Source of the DNA: Marinicella litoralis
GTDB taxonomy: Bacteria; Pseudomonadota; Gammaproteobacteria; Xanthomonadales; Marinicellaceae
Direction: 5' to 3'
DNA: 64,000 bases
Assembly: GCF_002591915.1 (NCBI RefSeq)
Contig: NZ_NIHB01000002.1
Coordinates: 380,133 to 444,132, forward strand
Under the pieces are notes generated by a model. That model worked only from the letters and a program-made list of their open reading frames with translations, did no database searches and had not been told where the DNA came from. The stretch's first letter is position 1. Each line of letters begins with the position of its first letter. Shown one piece after another: positions 36,985 to 46,658 of the stretch. Made by a program: the position numbers and the translations under genes.

Positions 36985-37479
36985 ATGTCAGAACCATTTT
37001 TGGCCGAAATCAGGATGATGGGCTTTAATTTTGCACCCAGGGGTTGGGCCTTTTGTGATGGGCAGATTCTACCCATCAGTCAAAATCAATCATTGTATTC
37101 ATTGTTGGGTACCATATATGGTGGTGATGGCAGGACTACGTTTGCGCTTCCAGAATTACGTGGCAGAACCCCTATTCATGTTGGTAATGGACATACCCAA
37201 GGCCAGAAAGCGGGTGAAGAAAACCACACCTTAGCTGCTGCAGAAATGCCGGCACATAACCACATCACTTCAGCTTCAACCAACAATGGTAACAACCCAA
37301 TTCCTGTCGACAACACTTTAGGAGCCATTAACAATGGATATAACTCAGGTACTGACTTGTTAACCATGACCAATGAAGTATTGAATTCGGGTGGTGGGCA
37401 AGCGCACAACAACATGCAGCCCACATTGGTTGTGAATTTTTGTATAGCCCTTCAAGGCTTGTTTCCATCTAGAAATTAG
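36985..37479 (+). CDS. Phage-tail-collar-type protein 1 (MdpB-like)
   Basis: A 164-residue protein of the tail-collar (Tail_collar/MdpB) type. It begins MSEPFLAEIRMMGFNFAPRG and has WAFCDGQILPISQNQSLYSL, YGGDGRTTFALPELRGR, the histidine pair AHNH, and a C-terminal AHNNMQPTLVVNFCIALQG ending FPSRN. In phages this fold forms fibre or collar trimers; in many bacteria such genes occur without phage. A strong AGGGGAA site (36973-36979) precedes the ATG, and a lone TATAAT (36950-36955) may be a -10. It has no signal peptide. It is the most divergent of three tandem paralogues. Confidence 0.88.
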   Translation: MSEPFLAEIRMMGFNFAPRGWAFCDGQILPISQNQSLYSLLGTIYGGDGRTTFALPELRGRTPIHVGNGHTQGQKAGEENHTLAAAEMPAHNHITSASTNNGNNPIPVDNTLGAINNGYNSGTDLLTMTNEVLNSGGGQAHNNMQPTLVVNFCIALQGLFPSRN

Positions 37480-37488
37480 GAGTCTATT

Positions 37489-38007
37489 ATGTCAGAACCA
37501 TTTGTAGGAGAAATCCGCATGTTTGCTGGGAACTTTGCCCCCCGAGGCTGGGCATTCTGTGACGGCCAATTATTAGCCGTCTCACAAAATGACGCCCTTT
37601 TTTCATTACTAGGAACCGTATATGGAGGGGATGGGAGAACCACATTTGGACTGCCTGATATGCGTGGACGCATTCCTAATCACGCAGGAACGGGCCCTGG
37701 CCTGAGCCAAAGAAGGTTGGGGGAAAAGTATGGGACTGAAACTGTAACCTTAACAGTCAATCAGCTGCCATCACACCAACATGATTTTCAAGCGTCAACT
37801 GCGCCCGGGTCAGAAAACAACCCGAATGGTCAATATTTGGCTGCATCACCCAATGTCAGGTTACTCAGGCCTGTACCACCCAATGCAAATTTGCTGAACA
37901 CCTCAGTTAATAACACCGGCGGAAGTCAAAGCCATAACAACATGATGCCGTATTTATGTGTGAATTTTATAATCGCCTTATTTGGCATTTATCCATCAAG
38001 ACAATAG
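37489..38007 (+). CDS. Phage-tail-collar-type protein 2 (MdpB-like)
   Basis: A 172-residue paralogue of the preceding gene, starting nine bases after it. The N-terminal half is strongly conserved (MSEPFVGEIRMFAGNFAPRG, WAFCDGQLLAVSQND, YGGDGRTTFGLPDMRGR), the C-terminus repeats HNNMMPYLCVNFIIALFG with IYPSRQ, and the middle (about residues 95-145) is variable, as expected for a tip or binding region. The collar motif SHQHDF replaces AHNH. Probably made from the same transcript and assembled into homo- or heterotrimers. Confidence 0.9.
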   Translation: MSEPFVGEIRMFAGNFAPRGWAFCDGQLLAVSQNDALFSLLGTVYGGDGRTTFGLPDMRGRIPNHAGTGPGLSQRRLGEKYGTETVTLTVNQLPSHQHDFQASTAPGSENNPNGQYLAASPNVRLLRPVPPNANLLNTSVNNTGGSQSHNNMMPYLCVNFIIALFGIYPSRQ

Positions 38008-38017
38008 GAGCAAAATC

Positions 38018-38542
38018 ATGTCAGAACCATTTATAGCTGAAATCAGAATATTTGCCGGTAATTTTGCACCCAGAAGCTGGGCATTTTGTAATGGGCAGTT
38101 ATTACCAATTGCACAAAACACAGCCTTATTTTCCTTGATAGGGACCACTTATGGTGGCGATGGCAGAACCACCACCGCACTACCCAACTTACAAGGCAAG
38201 GCACCTATGCACCCAGGAAGAGGTCCAGGATTAACTTCTCGGCGCTTGGGGCAACAAGGCGGCGCTGAAACAGCCACTGTTACTGCAGCACAAATGCCTT
38301 CCCACAACCACAACTTAGGGGCATCAACATCACCTGGTTCAACCTTTGCACCAACTGACACCACAGTGTTGTCCAGAAGTGTTGGCGGCAATGTTTATGA
38401 TGATACCGATAACTTAGGTGCCGACATGAATGCTGGCACATTATTAAATACCGGTGGCTCACAACCACACAACAACATGCAACCCTTTCTGGCCATCAAT
38501 TACATCATCGCCTTACAAGGTTTATACCCAAGCAGGAGTTAA
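38018..38542 (+). CDS. Phage-tail-collar-type protein 3 (MdpB-like)
   Basis: A 174-residue third paralogue. The start at 38018 gives the shared MSEPFIAEIRIFAGNFAPRS opening and follows a GGAG site ten bases after the previous stop; a frame reaching 37982 would run into gene 2. It shares GPGLTSRRLGQQGG with gene 2 and ends HNNMQPFLAINYIIALQG, YPSRS. Its variable middle differs from both siblings. The trio plus the following small protein and acetyltransferase reads as one operon. Confidence 0.9.
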   Translation: MSEPFIAEIRIFAGNFAPRSWAFCNGQLLPIAQNTALFSLIGTTYGGDGRTTTALPNLQGKAPMHPGRGPGLTSRRLGQQGGAETATVTAAQMPSHNHNLGASTSPGSTFAPTDTTVLSRSVGGNVYDDTDNLGADMNAGTLLNTGGSQPHNNMQPFLAINYIIALQGLYPSRS

Positions 38543-38544
38543 TC

Positions 38545-38892
38545 ATGAACAGAAGAATATTTGCCAAGTCTGTAATGGGCACAATGGGTATTTCCCTGAT
38601 TGTGGCACCATCATTGGCTGCAATCAAAAGCAAGCAACATGTGTTTGAAGCCGGTCATCAAATGACCAGTGACGAAGGCTTAAAAATGAGCCTCAGTGGA
38701 CACTCATTACCCACTGCCAACAAAGACCATAAACAATTTGTGTTAACCTTTGATGTGGAAAATCCCAATGGTTATTTAGATGAAAAAATATACCATTTAA
38801 TCGACCACAATGGAAAAAAGCATCAAATATTTATGTCTCCTGTAGATAAAAACAAATTACAAGCTGTGTATAACTGGAGAACCAATGCCTGA
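38545..38892 (+). CDS. Small exported protein with Tat-like signal (DUF6916-like)
   Basis: A 115-residue protein starting two bases after collar gene 3. Its N-terminus MNRRIFAKSVMGTMGISLIV has a twin arginine followed by IFAK, resembling a Tat signal (RRxFxK), and then a hydrophobic stretch. The mature part (about residues 28-115) contains LKMSLSGHSLP, FVLTFDVENPN, and KIYHLIDHNG, a pattern I associate with the DUF6916 family found beside tail-collar genes. A related protein is encoded convergently at 39406. Function unknown; Tat export would suggest folding before secretion. Confidence 0.7.
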   Translation: MNRRIFAKSVMGTMGISLIVAPSLAAIKSKQHVFEAGHQMTSDEGLKMSLSGHSLPTANKDHKQFVLTFDVENPNGYLDEKIYHLIDHNGKKHQIFMSPVDKNKLQAVYNWRTNA

Positions 38893-39400
38893 TGACTGGC
38901 TGGCTTATCAAAACAATTCAAAGCTGATTCAATCAGACATAACATTCAAAGCCATCTCTGATAAAGACATGGCTTTTTTGTGTGAATTGTATGCCACTAC
39001 TCGATGGGAAGAAGTATTGCAGGCGCCATGGAATGACCAGCAGCGCCTTGATTTTTTAAAGCAACAATTCGAAGCACAGCACAAGCATTATTTAAGCCAT
39101 TATCCAAAAGCTGAAAAACTGATAATCAAACAAAACAAGAAACAAATTGGTCGAATATATATTGATCGAGATGAAACCTCGATTTGTTTGATTGATGTGG
39201 CCATATTACCGTCACATCGTGGACATGGACTGGGTACTCAGTTGCTGCAAGAACTATTGATAGAAGCACAAGATGACAACAAAAAAGTGGTCATTCACGT
39301 TGAAAACTTCAACCCGGCTTATGCCTGGTACCTCAAGCACGGCTTCAAACAAGTAGAAGACAAAGGTGTGTATCAATACATGGAATGGTATCCTGAATAA
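38885..39400 (+). CDS. GNAT-family N-acetyltransferase
   Basis: A 171-residue acetyltransferase overlapping the previous gene by eight bases. It has the GNAT core: strand DVAILPSHRGHG with the acetyl-CoA loop RGHGLGTQLLQELL, then VVIHVENFNPAYAWYLKHGF, the motif B arm typical of the family. There is no signal peptide, so it acts in the cytoplasm. Overlap and co-orientation with the tail-collar genes suggest that it modifies a product of this locus, for instance the collar proteins or the small exported protein before they leave the cell. This is inference. Confidence 0.85.
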   Translation: MPDDWLAYQNNSKLIQSDITFKAISDKDMAFLCELYATTRWEEVLQAPWNDQQRLDFLKQQFEAQHKHYLSHYPKAEKLIIKQNKKQIGRIYIDRDETSICLIDVAILPSHRGHGLGTQLLQELLIEAQDDNKKVVIHVENFNPAYAWYLKHGFKQVEDKGVYQYMEWYPE

Positions 39401-39405
39401 AGTTT

Positions 39406-39732
39406 TTATGTGAATACAGCTTCGTAATGAACTTCTTTTTCATCACCAAAAACTGGCACCAAAAACAATTCAAACACACCCAATTTTGCATGAGAAACTG
39501 CATACACTCCTTGCTCATAAACCTGTGGGCCTGCCGTTAAAAACACCACTGAAAACTGTTTTGAATTTTGTTTAACCATTGGTGCTGTACTGGTATTGAT
39601 CTCTTTGATATGACATTGGCTTTTGTTCTGTCCATCAAAATCAATCTCAAAAACGTCATCAATATGGGCTTCAAATAATTCTTTATCTGGCAGTGACATA
39701 CAATTAAATTTATGTGGCTTAAGGTATGACAA
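39406..39732 (-). CDS. Small protein related to the exported DUF6916-like protein
   Basis: A 108-residue protein encoded convergently to the acetyltransferase, only five bases away. It contains FSVVFLTAGPQVYEQGVYAVSHAKLGVFELFLVP-like strands (residues about 60-95) and ends EVHYEAVFT, a layout parallel to the smaller exported protein of the operon (strands ending FMSPVDKN). Unlike that protein it has no signal peptide. It may be a cytosolic chaperone or a diverged partner. Confidence in the family is moderate. Confidence 0.62.
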   Translation of the reverse strand: MSYLKPHKFNCMSLPDKELFEAHIDDVFEIDFDGQNKSQCHIKEINTSTAPMVKQNSKQFSVVFLTAGPQVYEQGVYAVSHAKLGVFELFLVPVFGDEKEVHYEAVFT

Positions 39733-39750
39733 TTATAACTTAATTGATGA

Positions 39751-40284
39751 TTAAAATGGATTAAGCGTGTAACCTTTCTGCTGCAGCAGTGCATGGGCAG
39801 TCATGGCAGACAGTGCCATCTTCACCCCTGGTATCAGGTCTTCAGTTTTAACCCCATAATAGGCTGCACTTTGACCACAAACATAAAAATCAACACCTTG
39901 TTTTTGTAAAGCCATAATCAATGCCACATTGGCATTGTCTGCTTCATTGTTTTTGCGGTAGGCATTATTTACAGTCATGTCCCTTACCGAACCGCCATGA
40001 ACAACCATGGCCAAGTTAATTTGTTCAGCAGCAACGCCAGCCGCATCATGCATATTTATAAATCGAGCCACACTGTCAATTGAACGATTGATTTCACCGG
40101 GCACAGCAGCTTTAGAAACATCAAAACTGACATTGAACTGGGCCCCGGGTGGTAAGGGATCCATACCCTCAACTTCAGCTATTTTTCCATGGTTTTCTAT
40201 GACTTTACCGGCATGAAATTGATCCATCTGGGCCAATGATTGAAAACTAAAAAATAAACCATAAATTATAAAAATTGATTTCAT
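39751..40284 (-). CDS. Exported DsrE-family protein
   Basis: A 177-residue DsrE/F-like protein with signal peptide MKSIFIIYGLFFSFQSLA. The DsrE fold shows in INLAMVVHGGSVRDM, NVALIMALQKQGVDFYVCGQSA with the likely reactive cysteine, and the closing VKMALSAMTAHALLQQKGY. Family members handle sulfur or act as small redox carriers; exported versions are less studied. It starts 14 bases after the ftsK stop on the same strand, so it is probably cotranscribed with ftsK. It sits at the border of the accessory block. Confidence 0.8.
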   Translation of the reverse strand: MKSIFIIYGLFFSFQSLAQMDQFHAGKVIENHGKIAEVEGMDPLPPGAQFNVSFDVSKAAVPGEINRSIDSVARFINMHDAAGVAAEQINLAMVVHGGSVRDMTVNNAYRKNNEADNANVALIMALQKQGVDFYVCGQSAAYYGVKTEDLIPGVKMALSAMTAHALLQQKGYTLNPF

Positions 40285-40298
40285 TGTACTTTCCTTAC

Positions 40299-42590
40299 TC
40301 AGAATTCTGTATTGTCTACCGAAGGTGGCGGGGGCGCCAGAACTTCTCTTGCGCCATTGTGTGCTGGCGCCGAAACCACGCCATTGGCTTCTAACTGTTC
40401 AACGATGGTTGCTGCCCTGTTATACCCTACCCGTAATCGCCTTTGAACATAAGAGATGGAAGCTTTGCGACTTTCAGTCACCACAAACACGGCTTTGTCA
40501 TACAGCTCATCAACTTCATCTTCACCGCGTTCAGGCAATCCAGTCTCACTCAACATTTGGCCATCATCGGTTAACTGAACATTATCTAAAATACCTTCTT
40601 GATAATCGGCTTCATAATGACTGGTCAGATAATTAACCACAGAATGTACCTCATGGTCATCAACAAATGCACCGTGTACACGATCTGGCTGAGCCATACC
40701 TGGAGGTAAATACAACATGTCTCCATGTCCCAACAGCATTTCAGCACCACCCTGGTCTAAAATGGTTCTGGAATCAATCCTTGATGACACTTGAAAGGCC
40801 ATTCTGGTAGGAATGTTGGCTTTAATCAAACCGGTAATGACATCAACAGAAGGTCTTTGAGTGGCCAAGATTAAATGCACGCCTGCAGCACGGGCTTTCT
40901 GTGCCAACCGAGCAATCAACTCTTCCACTTTTTTACCCACAATCATCATCATATCAGCAAACTCATCAATGATGACCACAATAAATGGCATGGGTTTGAG
41001 TGCTTCTTGTACTGAACCGAAAGGTGAAGTGACTTCATCCCAAAATGGATCCATGATGGGTTCACCTGCATCCAAAGCTTTTTGAATTTTCTTGTTGTAA
41101 CCAGCCAAATTTCGCACACCCATGGCTGCCATTAATTTGTAACGACGTTCCATTTCTGCCACACACCAACGCAATGCATTGGCTGCTTCTTTCATGTCTG
41201 TAACCACCGGTGCCAATAAATGTGGAATGCCTTCATAAATGGATAGTTCCAACATTTTTGGATCAACCATGATCATTTTGACTTGTTCTGGACTGGCTTT
41301 ATACAACAACGAAATGATCATTGAGTTAACCGCCACAGACTTACCAGAACCAGTGGTTCCAGCCACCAATAAATGAGGCATTTTAGCAATGTCAGCAATC
41401 ACTGGATTGCCTCCGATACTTTTGCCCATGGCTAAGGTCAATGGTGATCTAGACTTATCAAAACTGACCGATCTGAGTATTTCACTTAAATAAACGATTT
41501 CTCGACTGGCATTCGGAATTTCGATACCAATATAAGGTTTACCCGGTATCACATCCACAATGCGCACACTGGTGATCGACAACCCACGAGCCAAATCTTT
41601 GGCCAAACCCATGATTTTACTGGCTTTTATCCCAGCAGATGGATTGACTTCAAATCGGGTGATGACTGGACCGGGATAAACCCCCACCACTTCTGCTTGC
41701 ACCTTATAATCTGCCAGCTTTAATTCCAGTTGTCTGGAAAGCACTTCCAATTCATCATTGGTATAGCCAAATACTTGGTTGGTTGGGTTATCCAGTAACG
41801 ACAATGGTGGTAATTTGCCTGCCGGTAATGTATGAAACAAATTCATTTGTTTTTCTTTGCTTGAACGCTTGGATTCGACCACCTCAGGTTCAAACTGTTC
41901 AATCACTATGGGCTCACGCTTTTCTTGAATTTTAGCATCAATTTTTCTGACAACTTCACGTTCTGTTCGGGCCTTTTTGCCGGCTCGCCAATCAGCGAAC
42001 TGTTCGCGCCTTTCACCCAACCAATGAATGAACTTAATGGTCAATTGTCCGACTTTATCGGCCAAGCCTATCCAAGACAAACCAGTGAACAAAGTAATGC
42101 CAGCCAGAAAAGTAGCGGCCAGAATCAAGGTTGCGCCAATGCCACCAAAACCAGAGAAAACCGAACTTCCAACCACATCACCAATGATTCCACCACCTGA
42201 AAAAGGCATACCACCAGTGTTCGCATGCAGGTGTGACAAACCACAACCAGTTAACAAAGAAGCGACAAAACCCAATGACTTAATCGTGGTATCTAACCAT
42301 GAATCTTCATGATCTGTGCGATCTTGAAACAACCGCCATGCAATATACAACAAACCCAATGGAATGAAATAAGCAAAATACCCAAGAAAATGCAGTAAGA
42401 AATCGGCAATATATGCCCCGGTTAAACCACCCAAGTTATTGATCTTATTGACATCTGATGTGGCAAAAGATCCAGGGTCTTGGGGGTTATAACTGAGTAA
42501 TGAGAGTAAGAAATAGGCCGCTACAGGAACAATGATAAATACCAAACTCTCCCTGACGCGATTTTTGACTTGTTTTGATACTTGATTCAA
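40299..42590 (-). CDS. ftsK: DNA translocase FtsK
   Basis: A 763-residue translocase coordinating chromosome segregation with division. The N-terminal domain has four or five transmembrane helices (to about residue 180), followed by a short linker, much shorter than that of E. coli FtsK, and the RecA-like motor with Walker A GTTGSGKS and Walker [17 protein letters not shown]-terminal winged-helix gamma domain ([20 protein letters not shown], then [12 protein letters not shown]) reads KOPS sequences. In E. coli lolA and rarA lie immediately downstream; here about 9.3 kb separate them. Confidence 0.96.
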   Translation of the reverse strand: MNQVSKQVKNRVRESLVFIIVPVAAYFLLSLLSYNPQDPGSFATSDVNKINNLGGLTGAYIADFLLHFLGYFAYFIPLGLLYIAWRLFQDRTDHEDSWLDTTIKSLGFVASLLTGCGLSHLHANTGGMPFSGGGIIGDVVGSSVFSGFGGIGATLILAATFLAGITLFTGLSWIGLADKVGQLTIKFIHWLGERREQFADWRAGKKARTEREVVRKIDAKIQEKREPIVIEQFEPEVVESKRSSKEKQMNLFHTLPAGKLPPLSLLDNPTNQVFGYTNDELEVLSRQLELKLADYKVQAEVVGVYPGPVITRFEVNPSAGIKASKIMGLAKDLARGLSITSVRIVDVIPGKPYIGIEIPNASREIVYLSEILRSVSFDKSRSPLTLAMGKSIGGNPVIADIAKMPHLLVAGTTGSGKSVAVNSMIISLLYKASPEQVKMIMVDPKMLELSIYEGIPHLLAPVVTDMKEAANALRWCVAEMERRYKLMAAMGVRNLAGYNKKIQKALDAGEPIMDPFWDEVTSPFGSVQEALKPMPFIVVIIDEFADMMMIVGKKVEELIARLAQKARAAGVHLILATQRPSVDVITGLIKANIPTRMAFQVSSRIDSRTILDQGGAEMLLGHGDMLYLPPGMAQPDRVHGAFVDDHEVHSVVNYLTSHYEADYQEGILDNVQLTDDGQMLSETGLPERGEDEVDELYDKAVFVVTESRKASISYVQRRLRVGYNRAATIVEQLEANGVVSAPAHNGAREVLAPPPPSVDNTEF

Positions 42591-42604
42591 CAGTGCTCAC
42601 ATTT

Positions 42605-42643
42605 AAAATTAAATAAGGCACTAAGGATAAGCCTTAATGCCTT
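42605..42643 (-). terminator. Hairpin between ald and ftsK
   Basis: On the minus strand a 12-base stem (AAGGCATTAAGG with CCTTAGTGCCTT, one G-T pair) and a five-base loop is followed by ATTTAATTTT. It should terminate ald before ftsK begins. Confidence 0.75.
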
Positions 42644-42673
42644 AATAATCAATTCTTGAATTGAAGCAAAATG

Positions 42674-43735
42674 TTATAAATCAAACAATGCTGGGTGCAT
42701 GATTTTACCATCCTGTACATTTATCCCTTTCTGCAATGATGGAACAGATGGCCAATCAATTTGTGACAACCTTTGCACATAAGGCAAGATGGCTGCTGAA
42801 ATGGCATGTGTTGATGTTCTTGGCACCGCACCTGGCATGTTGGTGACTGAAAAATGAACCACACCATGTTGAGTGAATGTGGGTTCTGCCCATGTTGTTG
42901 GTCGCGTGGTTTCTACACAACCACCTTGGTCAACCGAAATGTCAGCGATAACTGAGCCTGGCTCCATACCTTTGACCATTTCTTCGGTGATCACATGAGG
43001 CGCTTTGGCACCTGTAACCAAAACCGCACCAATAACCAAATCAGCATTGGATATTTCAGAAGCAACCAATTCTTGATAAGGGTACAAAGCAGTGACATTT
43101 GATCCCATGGCCATCATTTGTGCCAATCGATCTTGACGTTTATCAAATACCACCACGTTGGCGCCACTGGCAGCTGCCAATGCGGCAGAGTTACCACCGG
43201 CTGCACCACCACCCAAAACCACAACTTTACCGCGTTCTGTTGATGGTAAACCACCCAACAAAATACCTTTACCACCCATGGGATGATGCAATGTCGAGGT
43301 TCCTACTTGAGTGGCAATTTTACCCGCAATGATACTCATAGGAGCCAATAATGGTAATGAACCATCGGCTTCTTCAACCGTTTCAAAAGCCACACCGGTT
43401 AATCCAATATCCAGCAACGATTGGGTTAACTCAGGTTCTGCCGCTAAATGTAAATAACAGAATAATAAATGATCTTCTCTGAGGTGTTGTAAATCACCAG
43501 CAATGGGTTCTTTGACTTTAACAATCATTTCAGCCACGCCGTATAAACTTGCTGCATCAGGTTCAATTTTTACACCCGCTCGGATGTAATCATCGTCAGA
43601 AAATCCACTCATTAATCCTGCTGATGATTGGATGTAAACTTCATTGCCAGCTCTGACCAAATCAGCGGCTGCTGCTGGTACCAATGCCACTCGACCTTCT
43701 AGTGTTTTGGTTTCTTTTGGTATACCAATTTTCAT
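42674..43735 (-). CDS. ald: Alanine dehydrogenase
   Basis: A 353-residue NAD-dependent L-alanine dehydrogenase, interconverting alanine and pyruvate plus ammonia. The start MKIGIPKETKTLEGRVAL carries the conserved substrate lysine region, YLHLAAEP holds the catalytic histidine, and VVLGGGAAGGNSA is the nucleotide-binding loop. DISVDQGGCVETTRPT is a further signature. The ATG at 43735 is the family start; a longer frame upstream is not conserved. The alanine dehydrogenase-ftsK adjacency is common in marine gammaproteobacteria. Confidence 0.94.
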   Translation of the reverse strand: MKIGIPKETKTLEGRVALVPAAAADLVRAGNEVYIQSSAGLMSGFSDDDYIRAGVKIEPDAASLYGVAEMIVKVKEPIAGDLQHLREDHLLFCYLHLAAEPELTQSLLDIGLTGVAFETVEEADGSLPLLAPMSIIAGKIATQVGTSTLHHPMGGKGILLGGLPSTERGKVVVLGGGAAGGNSAALAAASGANVVVFDKRQDRLAQMMAMGSNVTALYPYQELVASEISNADLVIGAVLVTGAKAPHVITEEMVKGMEPGSVIADISVDQGGCVETTRPTTWAEPTFTQHGVVHFSVTNMPGAVPRTSTHAISAAILPYVQRLSQIDWPSVPSLQKGINVQDGKIMHPALFDL

Positions 43736-44012
43736 CTTTATGCGTCCCCACAAAAGGTAATGTTGAAGATAGGTTTTGCTCTTCAAAACCATTTAAGCAA
43801 TGGACACTCATTAATTCATCAATACACGCCATCACATAGGAGGCACATTTTATCTCAATCAAAGCAATGACAACAAACGATTTATCCACTCAAATCAGAT
43901 GTATGTCCCGAGTGGCCATAGATAAATCAAATCATTACGACTTATTTAATCTAATTTACAAACCACAGATGAACGTATAAGATTTCAACCTTTAGAAATT
44001 TGGAATAGGTGA

Positions 44013-44969
<957 letters not shown>

Positions 44970-44982
44970 TACTTATATTAAA

Positions 44983-45018
44983 GGCGGGTGTGACTCTGAG
45001 CAAAAGTCCACACCTGCC
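44983..45018 (+). terminator. Imperfect hairpin between trxB and aat
   Basis: Arms GGCGGGTGTGACT and AGTCCACACCTGCC pair with a few mismatches around a nine-base loop. The T run after it is weak (GTTTGATTT). It may be a partial terminator or attenuator. Confidence 0.45.
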
Positions 45019-45029
45019 CCGTTTGATTT

Positions 45030-45686
45030 ATGATACTTCCTTGTATCGATGGAACAACCCCCTTCCCGCCGATCAATCAAGCCTTAAATGATCCAGATGG
45101 TCTTTTGTGTTTTGGTGGCGATTTATCAAGTCACAGGTTAACCCAGGCCTATAAAAAAGGCATTTTTCCTTGGTATTCCTTAGGAGAACCGATTCTTTGG
45201 TGGAGCCCGAGTGAACGAATGGTCATGCGACCCAATGAGTTCCATGTCAGCAAAAGCCTTAAAAAGGCAATCAACCAACTTGCACCCCAATTCCATTTCA
45301 ATCGTAATTTTAAATCAACAGCAGAACATTGTGCCCAAGTTTCCAGAAAAGACAAAGGCACTTGGATTCACCCAGAAATGATTGCAGCATACACTGCCTT
45401 GTTCAACGAAGGGCATGCTTTTTGTCTAGAAGTTGAAATTGACGGTGCACTGGCTGGCGGTATTTATGGCGTGGCTCTTGGTGCCATATATTGTGGGGAA
45501 TCCATGTTTTCACTACAAACCAACGGCTCAAAAATGGCCATGTATGGTTTGTGTCAACACATGCTTAAAAACGGTATTAAATTGTTAGATTGCCAGCTTC
45601 ACAACCCACATTTGGCTTCGCTGGGTGCAAAATTAATTCCAAGGACTGATTTCATTAAACAACTCAATCAATGGGCAGCTGTTTGA
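45030..45686 (+). CDS. aat: Leucyl/phenylalanyl-tRNA-protein transferase
   Basis: A 218-residue enzyme of the bacterial N-end rule pathway that adds Leu or Phe to proteins starting with Lys or Arg, marking them for ClpAP. Signatures: GLLCFGGDLSSHRLTQAY, GIFPWYSLGEPILWWSP, and GGIYGVALGAIYCGESMFS. Length matches the family. Its last 19 bases overlap the 3' end of the convergent cyclophilin gene. Confidence 0.95.
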   Translation: MILPCIDGTTPFPPINQALNDPDGLLCFGGDLSSHRLTQAYKKGIFPWYSLGEPILWWSPSERMVMRPNEFHVSKSLKKAINQLAPQFHFNRNFKSTAEHCAQVSRKDKGTWIHPEMIAAYTALFNEGHAFCLEVEIDGALAGGIYGVALGAIYCGESMFSLQTNGSKMAMYGLCQHMLKNGIKLLDCQLHNPHLASLGAKLIPRTDFIKQLNQWAAV

Positions 45687-46597
45687 AGCCTCACAGGAAT
45701 TGGCACTCCACAGGCATCGATATAATCATGCTGATGTACAAACCACTCACCAGATCGGTTCTTGCGTGCATCCAATAATTGCTTGAACGAATCTGAACGG
45801 GTATCCATCACTTCAATTGCCAATACATCATCTGCCGATAAATCAGCTGCCATTTGAATAGAAGCAATGATGTTCTGTCCAGCTAAATCGACAGGGCCAT
45901 CAAGATTGACACTTCTTTTTAATGCTTGGATGTGTTCCATACCAGTAATCACTCGACCGAACACCGTGACATTTCGGTCTAAATAACGTTGTGCAGGGCC
46001 ATTGACTATATACAACTCTGTACCTCCTGAGTCTAATTCATTGGCACGTCCCATACCTAATGCACCATAACAATGTAACAGCCAGGTTTCACCACTGGAT
46101 AAATCCCTACCCACAGCAAAGCCATCAATGAATCCCGTTTCATCCGCATAACCATCAGATGAATCAAATGGGATGTATTGATCACTTAATTCACCGGTAT
46201 AAGTCAGTTCTTCAGGGACACTGTATTTGCCATTTGATAATGGCTTCATGTCTGCCGCTGATTCAAACATGGGGCCACCTTGTGCCACAAAGCCATCAAG
46301 CACACGATAAAATTGAGTGCCATCAAAAACGCCTTGTCTGATCAATGCCTTGGTGTTTGCAACATGCTCCGGAGCCAAGTCAGGCAACAGTTCAATCACC
46401 ACCAAGCCACTGCTTAATGTCAGGTACAATGTGTTTTCTGCATCCAATTCCCGCCACTCTTCAGCACTGGAATTGGCCACCACAGTTGATGGCGTAGCGA
46501 TTGATGGATCATGGATAGGCTCAACTATTAAATTGGATTTAACCTGGCACCCTGAAATGAGCGGCAGTAAAGCCAGACAGCAAATAATAAGTTTCAT
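45668..46597 (-). CDS. Lipoprotein peptidyl-prolyl isomerase (cyclophilin)
   Basis: A 309-residue lipoprotein with signal MKLIICCLALLPLISGC; the lipobox LISG-C places the lipidated cysteine at residue 17. The cyclophilin fold begins with LYLTLSSGLVVIELLPDLAPEHVANTKAL-type strands (about residues 57-85), then FDGTQFYRVLDGFVAQGG, LLHCYGALGMGRAN and VFGRVITGMEHIQ. The usual catalytic arginine is in FYRVL. It folds proteins in the periplasm. The start at 46597 is chosen for the lipobox; an upstream ATG is unsupported. Convergent overlap with aat. Confidence 0.88.
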   Translation of the reverse strand: MKLIICCLALLPLISGCQVKSNLIVEPIHDPSIATPSTVVANSSAEEWRELDAENTLYLTLSSGLVVIELLPDLAPEHVANTKALIRQGVFDGTQFYRVLDGFVAQGGPMFESAADMKPLSNGKYSVPEELTYTGELSDQYIPFDSSDGYADETGFIDGFAVGRDLSSGETWLLHCYGALGMGRANELDSGGTELYIVNGPAQRYLDRNVTVFGRVITGMEHIQALKRSVNLDGPVDLAGQNIIASIQMAADLSADDVLAIEVMDTRSDSFKQLLDARKNRSGEWFVHQHDYIDACGVPIPVRLQTAAH

Positions 46598-46658
46598 TAT
46601 ATTCTCGACAAACAATCAACACAATATAACGCAAATCATGGCCCAGCTCAAAATAAGT

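Noticed and set aside
36985-38542. Prophage or contractile injection system
   Set aside because: Only collar-type proteins are present; there is no integrase, capsid, sheath, tube, baseplate, spike ATPase or lysis gene in the surrounding 20 kb.
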